The notes under the pieces: generated by a model
Databases searched by the model: none
The model's input: the letters and a program-made list of their open reading frames with translations, nothing else
What the model was told of the DNA's origin: nothing
In this document: positions 1 to 5,398 of the stretch, one piece after another
Layout: the number at the start of each line of letters is the position of its first letter
Numbering within the stretch: the stretch's first letter is position 1
Program-made: the position numbers and the translations under genes
Source of the DNA: Actinomycetes bacterium
Lineage (GTDB): Bacteria; Actinomycetota; Actinomycetes; Mycobacteriales; Micromonosporaceae
Assembly: GCA_021793335.1 (NCBI GenBank)
Contig: JAJYSW010000217.1
Span: 1 to 5,398, forward strand
Reading direction: 5' to 3'
DNA length: 5,398 nt

Positions 1-2058
1 CTCACCGCTCCGGCGACGTCCGACCGGGAGCATGTTCGCATTCCCCGAAAGTCTGCCGGGCTCCTCGACGCGGTCGATGGCGACCCGGCCCATGGGTTTC
101 GAGCCGGCGGCACCGGATGCGGCGCTCGGCCCTGAGACGGGGCGCTCGTCGGCCTCGGGGCGGCGGCCGACCGGGCCGCCCAAGGGAATATTGATCATCA
201 CGCCTCGGCGCCGAGGCGTCTCGGGCGCCTGCGGTCGGTCCTCGGGGACGGCCGCCCGGGACCCGAACACGGCGTGGAACAGGATCGTCTGCGAAGCCGG
301 GCGGCGGCGGCGCAGCCATTCCTCCCAGCCCGGCCGCCGCTGCTGTCCGAGGTAGTGGAGCGCCGCGAAGGTGCGCAGATCGTCCTCGGCCGCCATGACC
401 ACCAGACCGTCGCGTTCGAAGTCGGCGACGGCTTTGGCGGCCCTGGTGCTCCTCCCCCAATTGCCCCACTGTTCGGGGGCGGCCGTCACCCACAGCACCC
501 CGTGGCCGTCCAGGATGGGGTTGTCCCGCCCCAGGCCCGCACGGTCGTAGAGGCCTCTCACGCGGTGCCCCACGGCCCTGGGGTGGGTATTCGCGATGGC
601 CAGGAATCTCCAGCACCGCTTGGGGTCGGCGCCGTTGTCGAACAGCGCCGCGTGAAACGGCTGCCGTTCCCCGACCGGCAGTTCGATCTGCATCTCCGCG
701 GGTCCTCTGCCGGTCTCGACCATGAAGGCGCGCAATGCCGCGCTCAACAGCCACGGCATCCGCACGTCTTCGGTGCGAGGATCGATCGCCGTGTCGATCT
801 CCGTGTGCGCCTTGTGGCCCTCGAAGACCGCATCGAGGTCCTCCGTCGCCACCGGAGCGGGGGGCAGGGTCCGCGCGAGCGGCTCGGGCGCTTCCAGCCG
901 CTCCGGCTCGGTGATCCGCCCGGCGGCGACGCACCGGTTCACGTGCTCGGCGGCGTTCCGCAGCAGATGCCTGGGGCCGAAGACGCTCGCCTGCGCGAGC
1001 GCGCGCTCGGGGAACGGATACGACGGATAGGGCGGTTCGTATCCGGCCTCGCGGTAGACCGGCTTGAGGACGGCCGCGAGCAGATCGGCGGCGACCGCGG
1101 CGCTGGGCAGCGTGTCGTCCAGCCGGACGTGCGTCTCGAAGCGCTGGAGCACCGTGTCGGTGGTGTTGCGGCGGAACTCCTCCCAGGTTCCGTCGAGGCA
1201 GGAGAGCAGGACGGTGCTGCGCCGGGTGTAGTCGCGGAGGTCGACCAGGCCGATCCCGAGCATGTCGAGCAGTTCGCCCGCGCCGCTCGCGCCTTCCCCG
1301 GCGGTGCTGCGCCGGGAGGCACGGACGATGTCGTCGACCTGGTCGACGGCTATGACCGTCGCCCCGCACACCGCCATGAGGCGGGACAGGTCCCGGACCG
1401 TGGTCTGATGCGTCTGCGGGGCGGGGCGCGGGAAGCCTGGCAGGGCTTCGGCGTCGACGTCGCCGCCTTTGAGGAATGCGGCCCCGGCCGCGGCCCGGCG
1501 TTCCTCCACGGCGTTCAGGAGCAGCAGGGAGCGCAGCGTGTCGCGGGTGCCGCTCAGCGAAGGGTCGAGTTCGCGGACGGCTTCGAAGAACTGCGCCGTT
1601 CCCTCCGGGTCGGGCAGGCGGGAGGTCAGCAGCCGCTTCCGGAGGTCGGTGTGGACGTCGGCCTGTTCGGCGAGGCGTTCCAAAAGGACGGTCAGGCCGC
1701 TGCCGCCGAGTCGGTGCGGCATGTCCAGCGCGTACAGGAAGCTCGATGCGAGGCTGGACCAGAAGTCGTGGACGTCGACGATGTCGAGCCGCACGAAGAA
1801 GCCGCCGCGGTCCTGGACGAGTCTGCGCGCCTGGCCGAGCAGGTGGCTCTTGCCGCTGCCGCCGGGGCCGACGATCGGCAGTCCCAGCACGCTCGATCGT
1901 GGGCTGTGTTCGGCGGCGTCGACTTTTCGGCGCACGGCGTGAAGCGCCGCCTCGTTGATGCCGTGGACGTGCGGGCGGGCCCGGTCGTCCCAGATGTCGT
2001 CGGGCGTGACGGCGAAGTCCGTCGGCGCTCGGCGCAGCGCCTCCAGTGCGGTGTTCAT
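1..2058 (-). CDS. Large multidomain P-loop ATPase (AAA/ORC-like or STAND-like), 3' end beyond window
   Basis: The frame starts at ATG 2058 and stays open for 686 codons to the left edge, so the C-terminus is missing. The start overlaps the stop of the winged-helix gene (ATGA) and has GAGG four bases upstream. Residues about 40-310 form an ATPase module: Walker A GPGGSGKS at 64-71 (K70), Walker B-like VIAVDQVDD at 235-243 (D239, with Q240 where many AAA proteins have Glu), a sensor-1-like strand VLLSCLDGTW at 282-291, and an Arg in LQRFE near 306. A helical lid-like part follows, with PRHLLRNAAEHVNRC at 363-377. Residues about 407-590 form a further alpha/beta region (VLWVTA at 521-526, GLVVMAAEDDLRTF at 551-564). 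Residues about 600-686 are Pro/Gly/Arg-rich linker with one hydrophobic island, VMINIPLGG (621-629). No signal peptide or membrane span is seen, so it is probably cytoplasmic. The ATPase assignment is secure. The biological role is unknown; DNA-linked or defence-related work is only inferred from the winged-helix partner. Confidence 0.85.
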   Translation of the reverse strand, partial: MNTALEALRRAPTDFAVTPDDIWDDRARPHVHGINEAALHAVRRKVDAAEHSPRSSVLGLPIVGPGGSGKSHLLGQARRLVQDRGGFFVRLDIVDVHDFWSSLASSFLYALDMPHRLGGSGLTVLLERLAEQADVHTDLRKRLLTSRLPDPEGTAQFFEAVRELDPSLSGTRDTLRSLLLLNAVEERRAAAGAAFLKGGDVDAEALPGFPRPAPQTHQTTVRDLSRLMAVCGATVIAVDQVDDIVRASRRSTAGEGASGAGELLDMLGIGLVDLRDYTRRSTVLLSCLDGTWEEFRRNTTDTVLQRFETHVRLDDTLPSAAVAADLLAAVLKPVYREAGYEPPYPSYPFPERALAQASVFGPRHLLRNAAEHVNRCVAAGRITEPERLEAPEPLARTLPPAPVATEDLDAVFEGHKAHTEIDTAIDPRTEDVRMPWLLSAALRAFMVETGRGPAEMQIELPVGERQPFHAALFDNGADPKRCWRFLAIANTHPRAVGHRVRGLYDRAGLGRDNPILDGHGVLWVTAAPEQWGNWGRSTRAAKAVADFERDGLVVMAAEDDLRTFAALHYLGQQRRPGWEEWLRRRRPASQTILFHAVFGSRAAVPEDRPQAPETPRRRGVMINIPLGGPVGRRPEADERPVSGPSAASGAAGSKPMGRVAIDRVEEPGRLSGNANMLPVGRRRSGE
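200..219. repeat. Perfect 20-base palindrome inside the ATPase gene
   Basis: ACGCCTCGGCGCCGAGGCGT is self-complementary over its full length with no spacer. It falls in the linker-coding part of the ATPase gene (about residues 614-620), directly followed on the coding strand by an unusually AT-rich patch. It could form a DNA cruciform, bind a symmetric protein, or arise from Arg/Pro-rich coding. Confidence 0.6.
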
Positions 2059-2678
2059 CGCGCCTCGATGGCGATGAGATGCCGGTACTGACCCCCCAGC
2101 CAGATGGCCGCGTCCCGATCGGCCTCGGTGAGGGTCTTCTGGTTGGACTCGGGGATGAGCCGGATCGAGTGCGAGCCGAGCAGATCTTCGAGGGCCCGGT
2201 CGAGGGTCTCCCGGTCGAGGTCGTCGAGGTGTGCGCGCAGGCGCCGCAGCGGGAGCCAGTCGGTGTCCTCGCCGACGAGTTCGCGGTAGGCGCTGCGGAC
2301 GGCGTCCCGCGGGTCGGGGGCGGCCGGCGGCGGGTAGAGGTCGGCGAGTTCGGCGCCGGTGCGGTCCATGTGGGCGGAGAAGTCGCCCATGACCGCCCAC
2401 AGGATGCGGGCCGTGCGGGAGCTGATGCCCTTCGGGGCCGGTTCGGCGAGCAGCTTCCGGGCGGTCAGCCACCCGGCGTCGGTCAGCTCGTAGCCGTAGG
2501 GCCGGACGCTCTTGTCGACCACGAGGAGGCCCTGCCCGGTCAGGGCACGCCGGGCGGGGGCCTCGACCTTGTCGAAGCCGAAGGATTCCTTGAACTCGGT
2601 GGTGGTGCCGTACCCGCGCAAATGGACGAGCGCGAGCATGAGGTTGCATTCGGGGACGGAGAATGCGGGGTCGGGCAT
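2055..2678 (-). CDS. Tandem winged-helix protein, partner of the downstream ATPase (207 aa)
   Basis: I recognise no named family. Residues about 8-75 read as a winged helix: helices around CNLMLALVHL and TEFKESFGF, a recognition-like helix VEAPARRALTGQGLL, and a wing ending in YELTDAGW (63-70). A helical stretch (SSRTARILWAVMGDFSAH, about 88-105) follows, then a Pro-rich hinge. The C-terminal part (about 128-205) looks like a second winged helix: WLPLRRLRAHL, then DRETLDRALEDLL, then RLIPESNQKTLTEADRDAAI, ending in HLIAI. No catalytic motif is visible, so DNA binding or protein bridging is the likely role. ATG 2678 is chosen because GGAA lies five bases upstream and the nearby ATG at 2694 is out of frame. 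Its stop overlaps the ATPase start (ATGA), which suggests the two proteins are made together and may form a complex. It could be the unit's own regulator or a structural subunit. Confidence 0.78.
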   Translation of the reverse strand: MPDPAFSVPECNLMLALVHLRGYGTTTEFKESFGFDKVEAPARRALTGQGLLVVDKSVRPYGYELTDAGWLTARKLLAEPAPKGISSRTARILWAVMGDFSAHMDRTGAELADLYPPPAAPDPRDAVRSAYRELVGEDTDWLPLRRLRAHLDDLDRETLDRALEDLLGSHSIRLIPESNQKTLTEADRDAAIWLGGQYRHLIAIEAR

Positions 2679-2700
2679 GGGGGTTCCGTTTCATGAGGAC

Positions 2701-2716
2701 GATCGGAGGGATCGGA
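2701..2716. repeat. Short tandem direct repeat in the leader of the winged-helix gene
   Basis: TCCGATC occurs twice, two bases apart (2716-2710 and 2707-2701, minus-strand reading), just downstream of the predicted start point. Nine-base periodicity could reflect paired half-sites for a regulator such as the winged-helix protein itself, but so short a repeat may be chance. Confidence 0.3.
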
Positions 2717-2728
2717 CCGAACTATGGC

Positions 2729-2757
2729 ACGATACCGCTTCGGCACGGTTCTGTCAG
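2729..2757 (-). promoter_or_regulatory. Candidate promoter of the winged-helix/ATPase unit
   Basis: On the minus strand CTGACA (2757-2752, one mismatch to TTGACA) is followed after exactly 17 bases by TATCGT (2734-2729, TANNNT). It begins four bases after the nrtR stop, and the predicted start point near 2722 leaves a leader of about 44 bases. This implies the left-hand pair can be transcribed independently of the NAD operon. No clear terminator hairpin separates the two, so read-through from nrtR is also possible. Confidence 0.5.
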
Positions 2758-2760
2758 CCC

Positions 2761-3567
2761 TCACCGATACCGGACACCGGCGGGCAGATGGCCGACCAGG
2801 GCTTTCGCTCGTGGCCCTCCCCCGACCCGGTGATGTAACTCCCTTGAGGTCGGTGGACGCAGCAGCGGTGCTTGGAGGGCCGTGGCGGGGCCCGCTCGGT
2901 ACAGGGCCGCCGGCTTGCCGCGGCCCGCAGTCCGCCGTGGCGGCCCTTCGGCCGGTGCGACGAAACCGGGGACGGCCAGGACCTTGCGGCGGAAGTTCGA
3001 CTTATCGAGCCCGACCCTCCATACCGTCTCGTAGACCTGCTGGAGTTCTCCCAGGGTGAAGACCTCCGGGCAGAATGCCGTGGCGAGCGTGGTGTATTCG
3101 AGTTTGGCGCAGACGCGCTCATAGGCGTCGGCGAGCATCCGGTCATGGTCGAAGGCCAGAGCCGGCACCCGGTGACGGGCGAACCAGCGGGCCCGGGCCG
3201 CATCGCCGCCGCCGCGCGGCTCGGGCAGGTCCGGGAGCAGGGCGGCGTGTGCGATGGAGACGACGCGCATGCGCGGATCGCGTTCGGGTTCGCTGTAGGT
3301 GCGCAGTTGTTCGAGGTGGAGCCGGTCGGGGTCGTGCAGGCCGGTCTCTTCGGCCAGTTCGCGTCGGGCCGCGTCCTCGGCCGATTCCTCTGGGCGCACG
3401 AAGCCGCCCGGCAGGGCCCAGCGGCCCCGGTAGGGCGCTTCGCCGCGTTCGACGAGCAGGATCTGGAGTTCCTGGTCGATGATCGTGAACACCGCGAGGT
3501 CGACGGTGACCGCGAAGGGCTCGAAGGCGTGTTTGTCGTACCCCTCGGGCACCGCCTCGGTACTCAT
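2761..3567 (-). CDS. nrtR: Nudix-family transcriptional regulator of NAD metabolism (NrtR type)
   Basis: The protein has 268 residues. The N-terminal Nudix fold (about 15-155) carries a complete Nudix box at 55-77: G55, E61, R69-E70, E73-E74, G76, matching GX5EX7REUXEEXGU. The C-terminal region (about 157-238) is the winged-helix part typical of NrtR, with FTLGELQQVYETVW (170-183) and DKSNFRRKVLA (188-198), ending in LYRAG and LLRPP. NrtR proteins bind DNA upstream of NAD genes; for characterised members ADP-ribose-type molecules are reported effectors. The perfect Nudix box means this one could also hydrolyse ADP-ribose or a related substrate, whereas some NrtR proteins have degenerate boxes. 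ATG 3567 overlaps the nadR stop (ATGA) and has GGAG five bases upstream. The last 28 or so residues, after LLRPP, look like an unrelated extension and contain a rare TTA codon (L244). A plain Nudix hydrolase is the alternative, but the C-terminal domain and gene context favour NrtR. Confidence 0.9.
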   Translation of the reverse strand: MSTEAVPEGYDKHAFEPFAVTVDLAVFTIIDQELQILLVERGEAPYRGRWALPGGFVRPEESAEDAARRELAEETGLHDPDRLHLEQLRTYSEPERDPRMRVVSIAHAALLPDLPEPRGGGDAARARWFARHRVPALAFDHDRMLADAYERVCAKLEYTTLATAFCPEVFTLGELQQVYETVWRVGLDKSNFRRKVLAVPGFVAPAEGPPRRTAGRGKPAALYRAGPATALQAPLLRPPTSRELHHRVGGGPRAKALVGHLPAGVRYR

Positions 3568-4643
3568 CGGCGCTCCGGCAGCGGATCGGCGAAGTGCCAG
3601 CCTCCTGATAGGAGTTCATCGACGGCGGCGACGGCCGCGGCCAGTCGCTCCTCACGGGTGCCGGTGATCTCGACGAAGCGGCGGCCGGTGCGCTCCAGTT
3701 CCTCGCGGAAGCGGGCGGTCATCCACGGGCGCAGGTGCTCGCCGTCCCGGAGGCCGTCGTCCTCGAAGGGCACGCCTCGGTGGTCGGTGAGCAGCCACAG
3801 GTCATGGCGGACCTCCTCGGCGATCTCGTCGAGCTTCGGGTTGCGGCTTCCCAGGTAGCGCTCGTGCCAGATCGCGGTGGCGAACGAGTCGGTGTCACAG
3901 AACAGGACCGGCGAGCCGATTCTGGCGGCTCGTTCCTCGGCCGTGTTCTGGCGTTCGGCGATGCGCGGGAAGTCCTCGGTGGACCAGGTCACGTCGGCCC
4001 AGGTGGCTTCGGCGTCAGTGGAGCGGAGGGCGGCGAGTTTCTCCTCGCTGTAGTCGCGGCCGTACTCGGGAACATACTGGGTGGAGGCCCAGGGGCCGCC
4101 GCGCGACCGGTAGGTCTCGGTGAGTTCGCGGGCGAGCGTGGTGGTGCCGGTGGACTCGGCGCCGAGGACCACGATGCGCCGGGCGAGCGCGGCGCGGACC
4201 GGGCCTTCGAGGTGGTGCCAATGGGCGACGGGGTCGGCCCGGACCGCTGTGCCGGAGACGGGGAATCGGGCGCGGCCTGGGTCGACGGGGCGGTGCTCGG
4301 CGTCGAAACGCCGCGCCAGTTCGGTGCCGTAGCCCTCGGAGGTGAAGACCGCGTCGATCCTCTCGGGCACGGCGGCGCGGAAGATCGCCATGTGGGCGTC
4401 CCAGATCGCCGGGTCCAGCAGGTCCATCTCGACATCGTCCACCGTTCCGACGATACGCACGGCGGGGTGGGCCTCGCGGAGCCACGCCACCCGGTCGGCG
4501 AGCGGCACGGATTCGACCGAGGCCGCGCAGACCAGGACGGTGAGGCGTTCGCATTGCGACTGGGCGACGCGGATCAGGTGGTGGTGGCCGGCGTGCGGCG
4601 GATAGAACTTGCCGAGCACGAGGCCGTGATTCGGTCTGGTCAT
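3564..4643 (-). CDS. nadR: NadR-type NMN adenylyltransferase / ribosylnicotinamide kinase
   Basis: This is a 359-residue bifunctional enzyme. The N-terminal half is a nucleotidyltransferase: GKFYPPHAGHHHLI at 11-24 holds the HxGH motif (H17-H20), and SGTAVRADP at 130-138 is the second nucleotide-binding motif. It joins NMN and ATP to form NAD. The C-terminal half (about 155-345) is a ribosylnicotinamide kinase: a P-loop-like GAESTGTTTL at 161-170, VPEYGRDYSEE at 191-201, LFCDTDSFAT at 247-256 and GVPFEDDGLRDGE at 290-302. The usual Walker A lysine is a threonine (T167, codon ACC). Unlike enterobacterial NadR there is no N-terminal helix-turn-helix repressor domain; the separate nrtR gene next door fills that role. 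ATG 4643 is chosen because it overlaps the pnuC stop (ATGA) and gives a normal N-terminus. An upstream ATG at 4712 would add 23 residues lying inside pnuC. The protein is cytoplasmic and acts directly after PnuC uptake. Confidence 0.93.
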   Translation of the reverse strand: MTRPNHGLVLGKFYPPHAGHHHLIRVAQSQCERLTVLVCAASVESVPLADRVAWLREAHPAVRIVGTVDDVEMDLLDPAIWDAHMAIFRAAVPERIDAVFTSEGYGTELARRFDAEHRPVDPGRARFPVSGTAVRADPVAHWHHLEGPVRAALARRIVVLGAESTGTTTLARELTETYRSRGGPWASTQYVPEYGRDYSEEKLAALRSTDAEATWADVTWSTEDFPRIAERQNTAEERAARIGSPVLFCDTDSFATAIWHERYLGSRNPKLDEIAEEVRHDLWLLTDHRGVPFEDDGLRDGEHLRPWMTARFREELERTGRRFVEITGTREERLAAAVAAVDELLSGGWHFADPLPERR

Positions 4644-5290
4644 GCGGCGGCCTTCGCTTTCTCGATGTCGGCGGCCATGCTGCGACGCCAGTTGGCCAGG
4701 CCCGCGACGCACAGCGCCATGAAACCGATGTAGAGGATCGAGGTGAGGTACAGGCCCTTATAGGCGTAGAGCGGGACGTAGACGATGTCGGCGGCGATCC
4801 ACAGCCACCACGATTCGAGTCGTTTGCGGCACTGGCCGTAGGTGGCCAGGAGCGAGAGCACGGTGGTGAGCGCGTCCCAGAAGGGGACCTCGGAGTCGGT
4901 GGCGGTGACCAGGAGCCACGTGATCGCCGCCAGACCCGCTGCTCCGGCGATGGCCAGGCCGGTCCATTCGCCGCGCGTGGTGCGCCGCACCGGCAGTGTG
5001 TCGGCGGCCGCGCCGTCGCCGCGCACCCAGTTCCGCCAGCCGTAGAGGCCGAGGGCGATGAAGACGAATTGGAGGCCCGCGTCGGCGTAGAGGCCGGCTT
5101 GGGTGAACAGGAGGACGAACAGGAGGCAGTTCGCGATGCCGAGCGGCCAGTTGGCGATGTGCTGGCGGGCGACGAGCCAGACGCAGAGCGCTCCGCTGGC
5201 GAAGCCGAGCGCTTCGGTCCGGCTGACGGGAGCGCCGAAGAACGAGAACAAGGGTGTTTCGAGGAACTGCACGAAGTCGGTGAGGAGCAC
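4640..5290 (-). CDS. pnuC: PnuC nicotinamide riboside / NMN transporter
   Basis: From GTG 5290 this is a 216-residue membrane protein with about seven hydrophobic segments, the usual PnuC size and topology. Family hallmarks are visible: NWPLGIANCLLFVLLF then GLYADAGLQ and GLYGWRNW in the first half, and WWLWIAADIVYVPLYAYKG with LYLTSILYIGF in the second. PnuC takes up nicotinamide riboside (or NMN in some descriptions) across the inner membrane, and uptake is driven by phosphorylation inside the cell by NadR, encoded next. The start is a judgement. The frame extends upstream to a TTG at 5344 and an ATG at 5320, but both lie in what looks like the promoter and operator. GTG 5290 has GAAGGG six bases upstream and leaves about 18 residues before the conserved GAPVSRTEALGF, which fits the family as I recall it. 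The product ends with a short Lys/Ala-rich cytoplasmic tail. Confidence 0.95.
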   Translation of the reverse strand: MLLTDFVQFLETPLFSFFGAPVSRTEALGFASGALCVWLVARQHIANWPLGIANCLLFVLLFTQAGLYADAGLQFVFIALGLYGWRNWVRGDGAAADTLPVRRTTRGEWTGLAIAGAAGLAAITWLLVTATDSEVPFWDALTTVLSLLATYGQCRKRLESWWLWIAADIVYVPLYAYKGLYLTSILYIGFMALCVAGLANWRRSMAADIEKAKAAA

Positions 5291-5296
5291 GGGAAT

Positions 5297-5302
5297 CCCT
5301 TC
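5297..5302 (-). promoter_or_regulatory. Ribosome binding site that decides the pnuC start
   Basis: GAAGGG lies six bases before GTG 5290, a normal spacing. The rival ATG at 5320 has only AAGGA two bases upstream, too close for efficient initiation, and sits inside the inverted repeat. Confidence 0.6.
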
Positions 5303-5303
5303 A

Positions 5304-5320
5304 ATGGTCACTATGACCAT
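5304..5320. promoter_or_regulatory. Inverted-repeat operator candidate, probably for NrtR
   Basis: ATGGTCA-TAG-TGACCAT (minus-strand reading) is a perfect 7+7 inverted repeat with a three-base spacer, 14 bases upstream of the chosen pnuC start and covering most of the predicted -10 box. NrtR regulators bind palindromic sites upstream of NAD genes, and this operon encodes an NrtR, so autoregulation is the simplest reading. I cannot confirm that the bases match a known NrtR consensus. Confidence 0.6.
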
Positions 5321-5344
5321 AATCCTTGGGTGCTCGCTCGACAA
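5316..5344 (-). promoter_or_regulatory. Candidate promoter of pnuC-nadR-nrtR
   Basis: On the minus strand TTGTCG (5344-5339) is followed after exactly 17 bases by TATGGT (5321-5316), fitting the actinobacterial housekeeping pattern TTGNNN-N17-TANNNT. Transcription would begin near 5309 and leave a leader of about 20 bases before GTG 5290. The -10 box overlaps the inverted repeat at 5304-5320, so a bound regulator would block RNA polymerase. This is prediction from sequence only. Confidence 0.55.
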
Positions 5345-5398
5345 GCTTTTATGCGACCTGATGTGCCGGGCCTCGACCGCACCTCGATCACGATGCAG

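Noticed and set aside
2..1369. 455-codon minus-strand frame overlapping the ATPase gene in another frame
   Set aside because: It is extremely Arg/Pro/Gly-rich, typical of an off-frame reading of high-GC coding sequence, and has no ribosome site or motif.
274..2091. 605-codon open frame on the plus strand opposite the ATPase gene
   Set aside because: Its translation is low-complexity Gly/Val/Ala/Arg-rich without recognisable motifs, and it lies antisense to a frame with Walker A and B motifs. Long antisense frames are expected in GC-rich coding DNA.
2679..2760. Possible transcription terminator between nrtR and the winged-helix gene
   Set aside because: Only weak 4-base stems such as ACCG/CGGT were found and there is no T-run. 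The space is better explained by a promoter.
2872..3858. 328-codon plus-strand frame opposite nrtR
   Set aside because: It is antisense to a gene with a perfect Nudix box and has no recognisable domain of its own.
3735..4733. 332-codon plus-strand frame opposite nadR and the end of pnuC
   Set aside because: It is antisense to nadR, Gly/Val/Asp-rich, with no domain signal.
4015..5304. 429-codon minus-strand frame overlapping pnuC and nadR
   Set aside because: The translation is Ser/Pro/Arg-rich shadow sequence, and the real frames in this region have clear family motifs.
5345..5398. Possible divergent gene or RNA upstream of pnuC
   Set aside because: Only 54 bases are available, with no start codon plus ribosome site on the plus strand and no strong structure. 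The HindIII-type AAGCTT at 5343-5348 is trivial.

Overview
The window is a piece of a GC-rich, actinobacterial-type chromosome. Codons almost always end in G or C, GTG/TTG start candidates occur, and genes are packed with 4-base ATGA overlaps. The encoded proteins (a PnuC/NadR/NrtR set and a winged-helix protein paired with a large P-loop ATPase) resemble actinobacterial forms. Genus cannot be fixed from the sequence. Everything that can be supported as a gene lies on the minus strand, so the window is best read from right to left.

Right half (about 5398 to 2761): an NAD cofactor salvage operon, pnuC-nadR-nrtR. PnuC imports a pyridine nucleoside (most likely nicotinamide riboside). NadR phosphorylates it and adenylates the product to NAD. 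NrtR is a Nudix-fold transcriptional regulator of NAD metabolism. Both junctions are ATGA overlaps, so translation is probably coupled. Upstream of pnuC there is a candidate promoter (TTGTCG, 17-base spacer, TATGGT) whose -10 box overlaps a perfect 7+7 inverted repeat (ATGGTCA-TAG-TGACCAT). This is a good candidate operator, most simply for the operon's own NrtR. It also argues that pnuC starts at a GTG at 5290 and not at the TTG or ATG further upstream.

Left half (2760 to 1): a second transcription unit with its own candidate promoter (CTGACA, 17-base spacer, TATCGT) immediately after the nrtR stop. It encodes a 207-residue protein that looks like two winged helices. Through another ATGA overlap this runs into a long frame of at least 686 residues, open to the left edge of the window. 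The large protein has a clear Walker A (GPGGSGKS), a Walker B-like VIAVDQVDD and an AAA/ORC-like or STAND-like module. A second alpha/beta region follows, then a low-complexity linker that may lead into another domain off the window. Its function is not known to me. A two-gene winged-helix plus multidomain-ATPase unit is a plausible DNA-associated or defence-type system, but this is inference. It is the least explained part of the window.

No tRNA, rRNA, CRISPR array, insertion sequence or attachment site was seen. The only non-coding stretches are the 82 bases between nrtR and the winged-helix gene and the roughly 108 bases upstream of pnuC.
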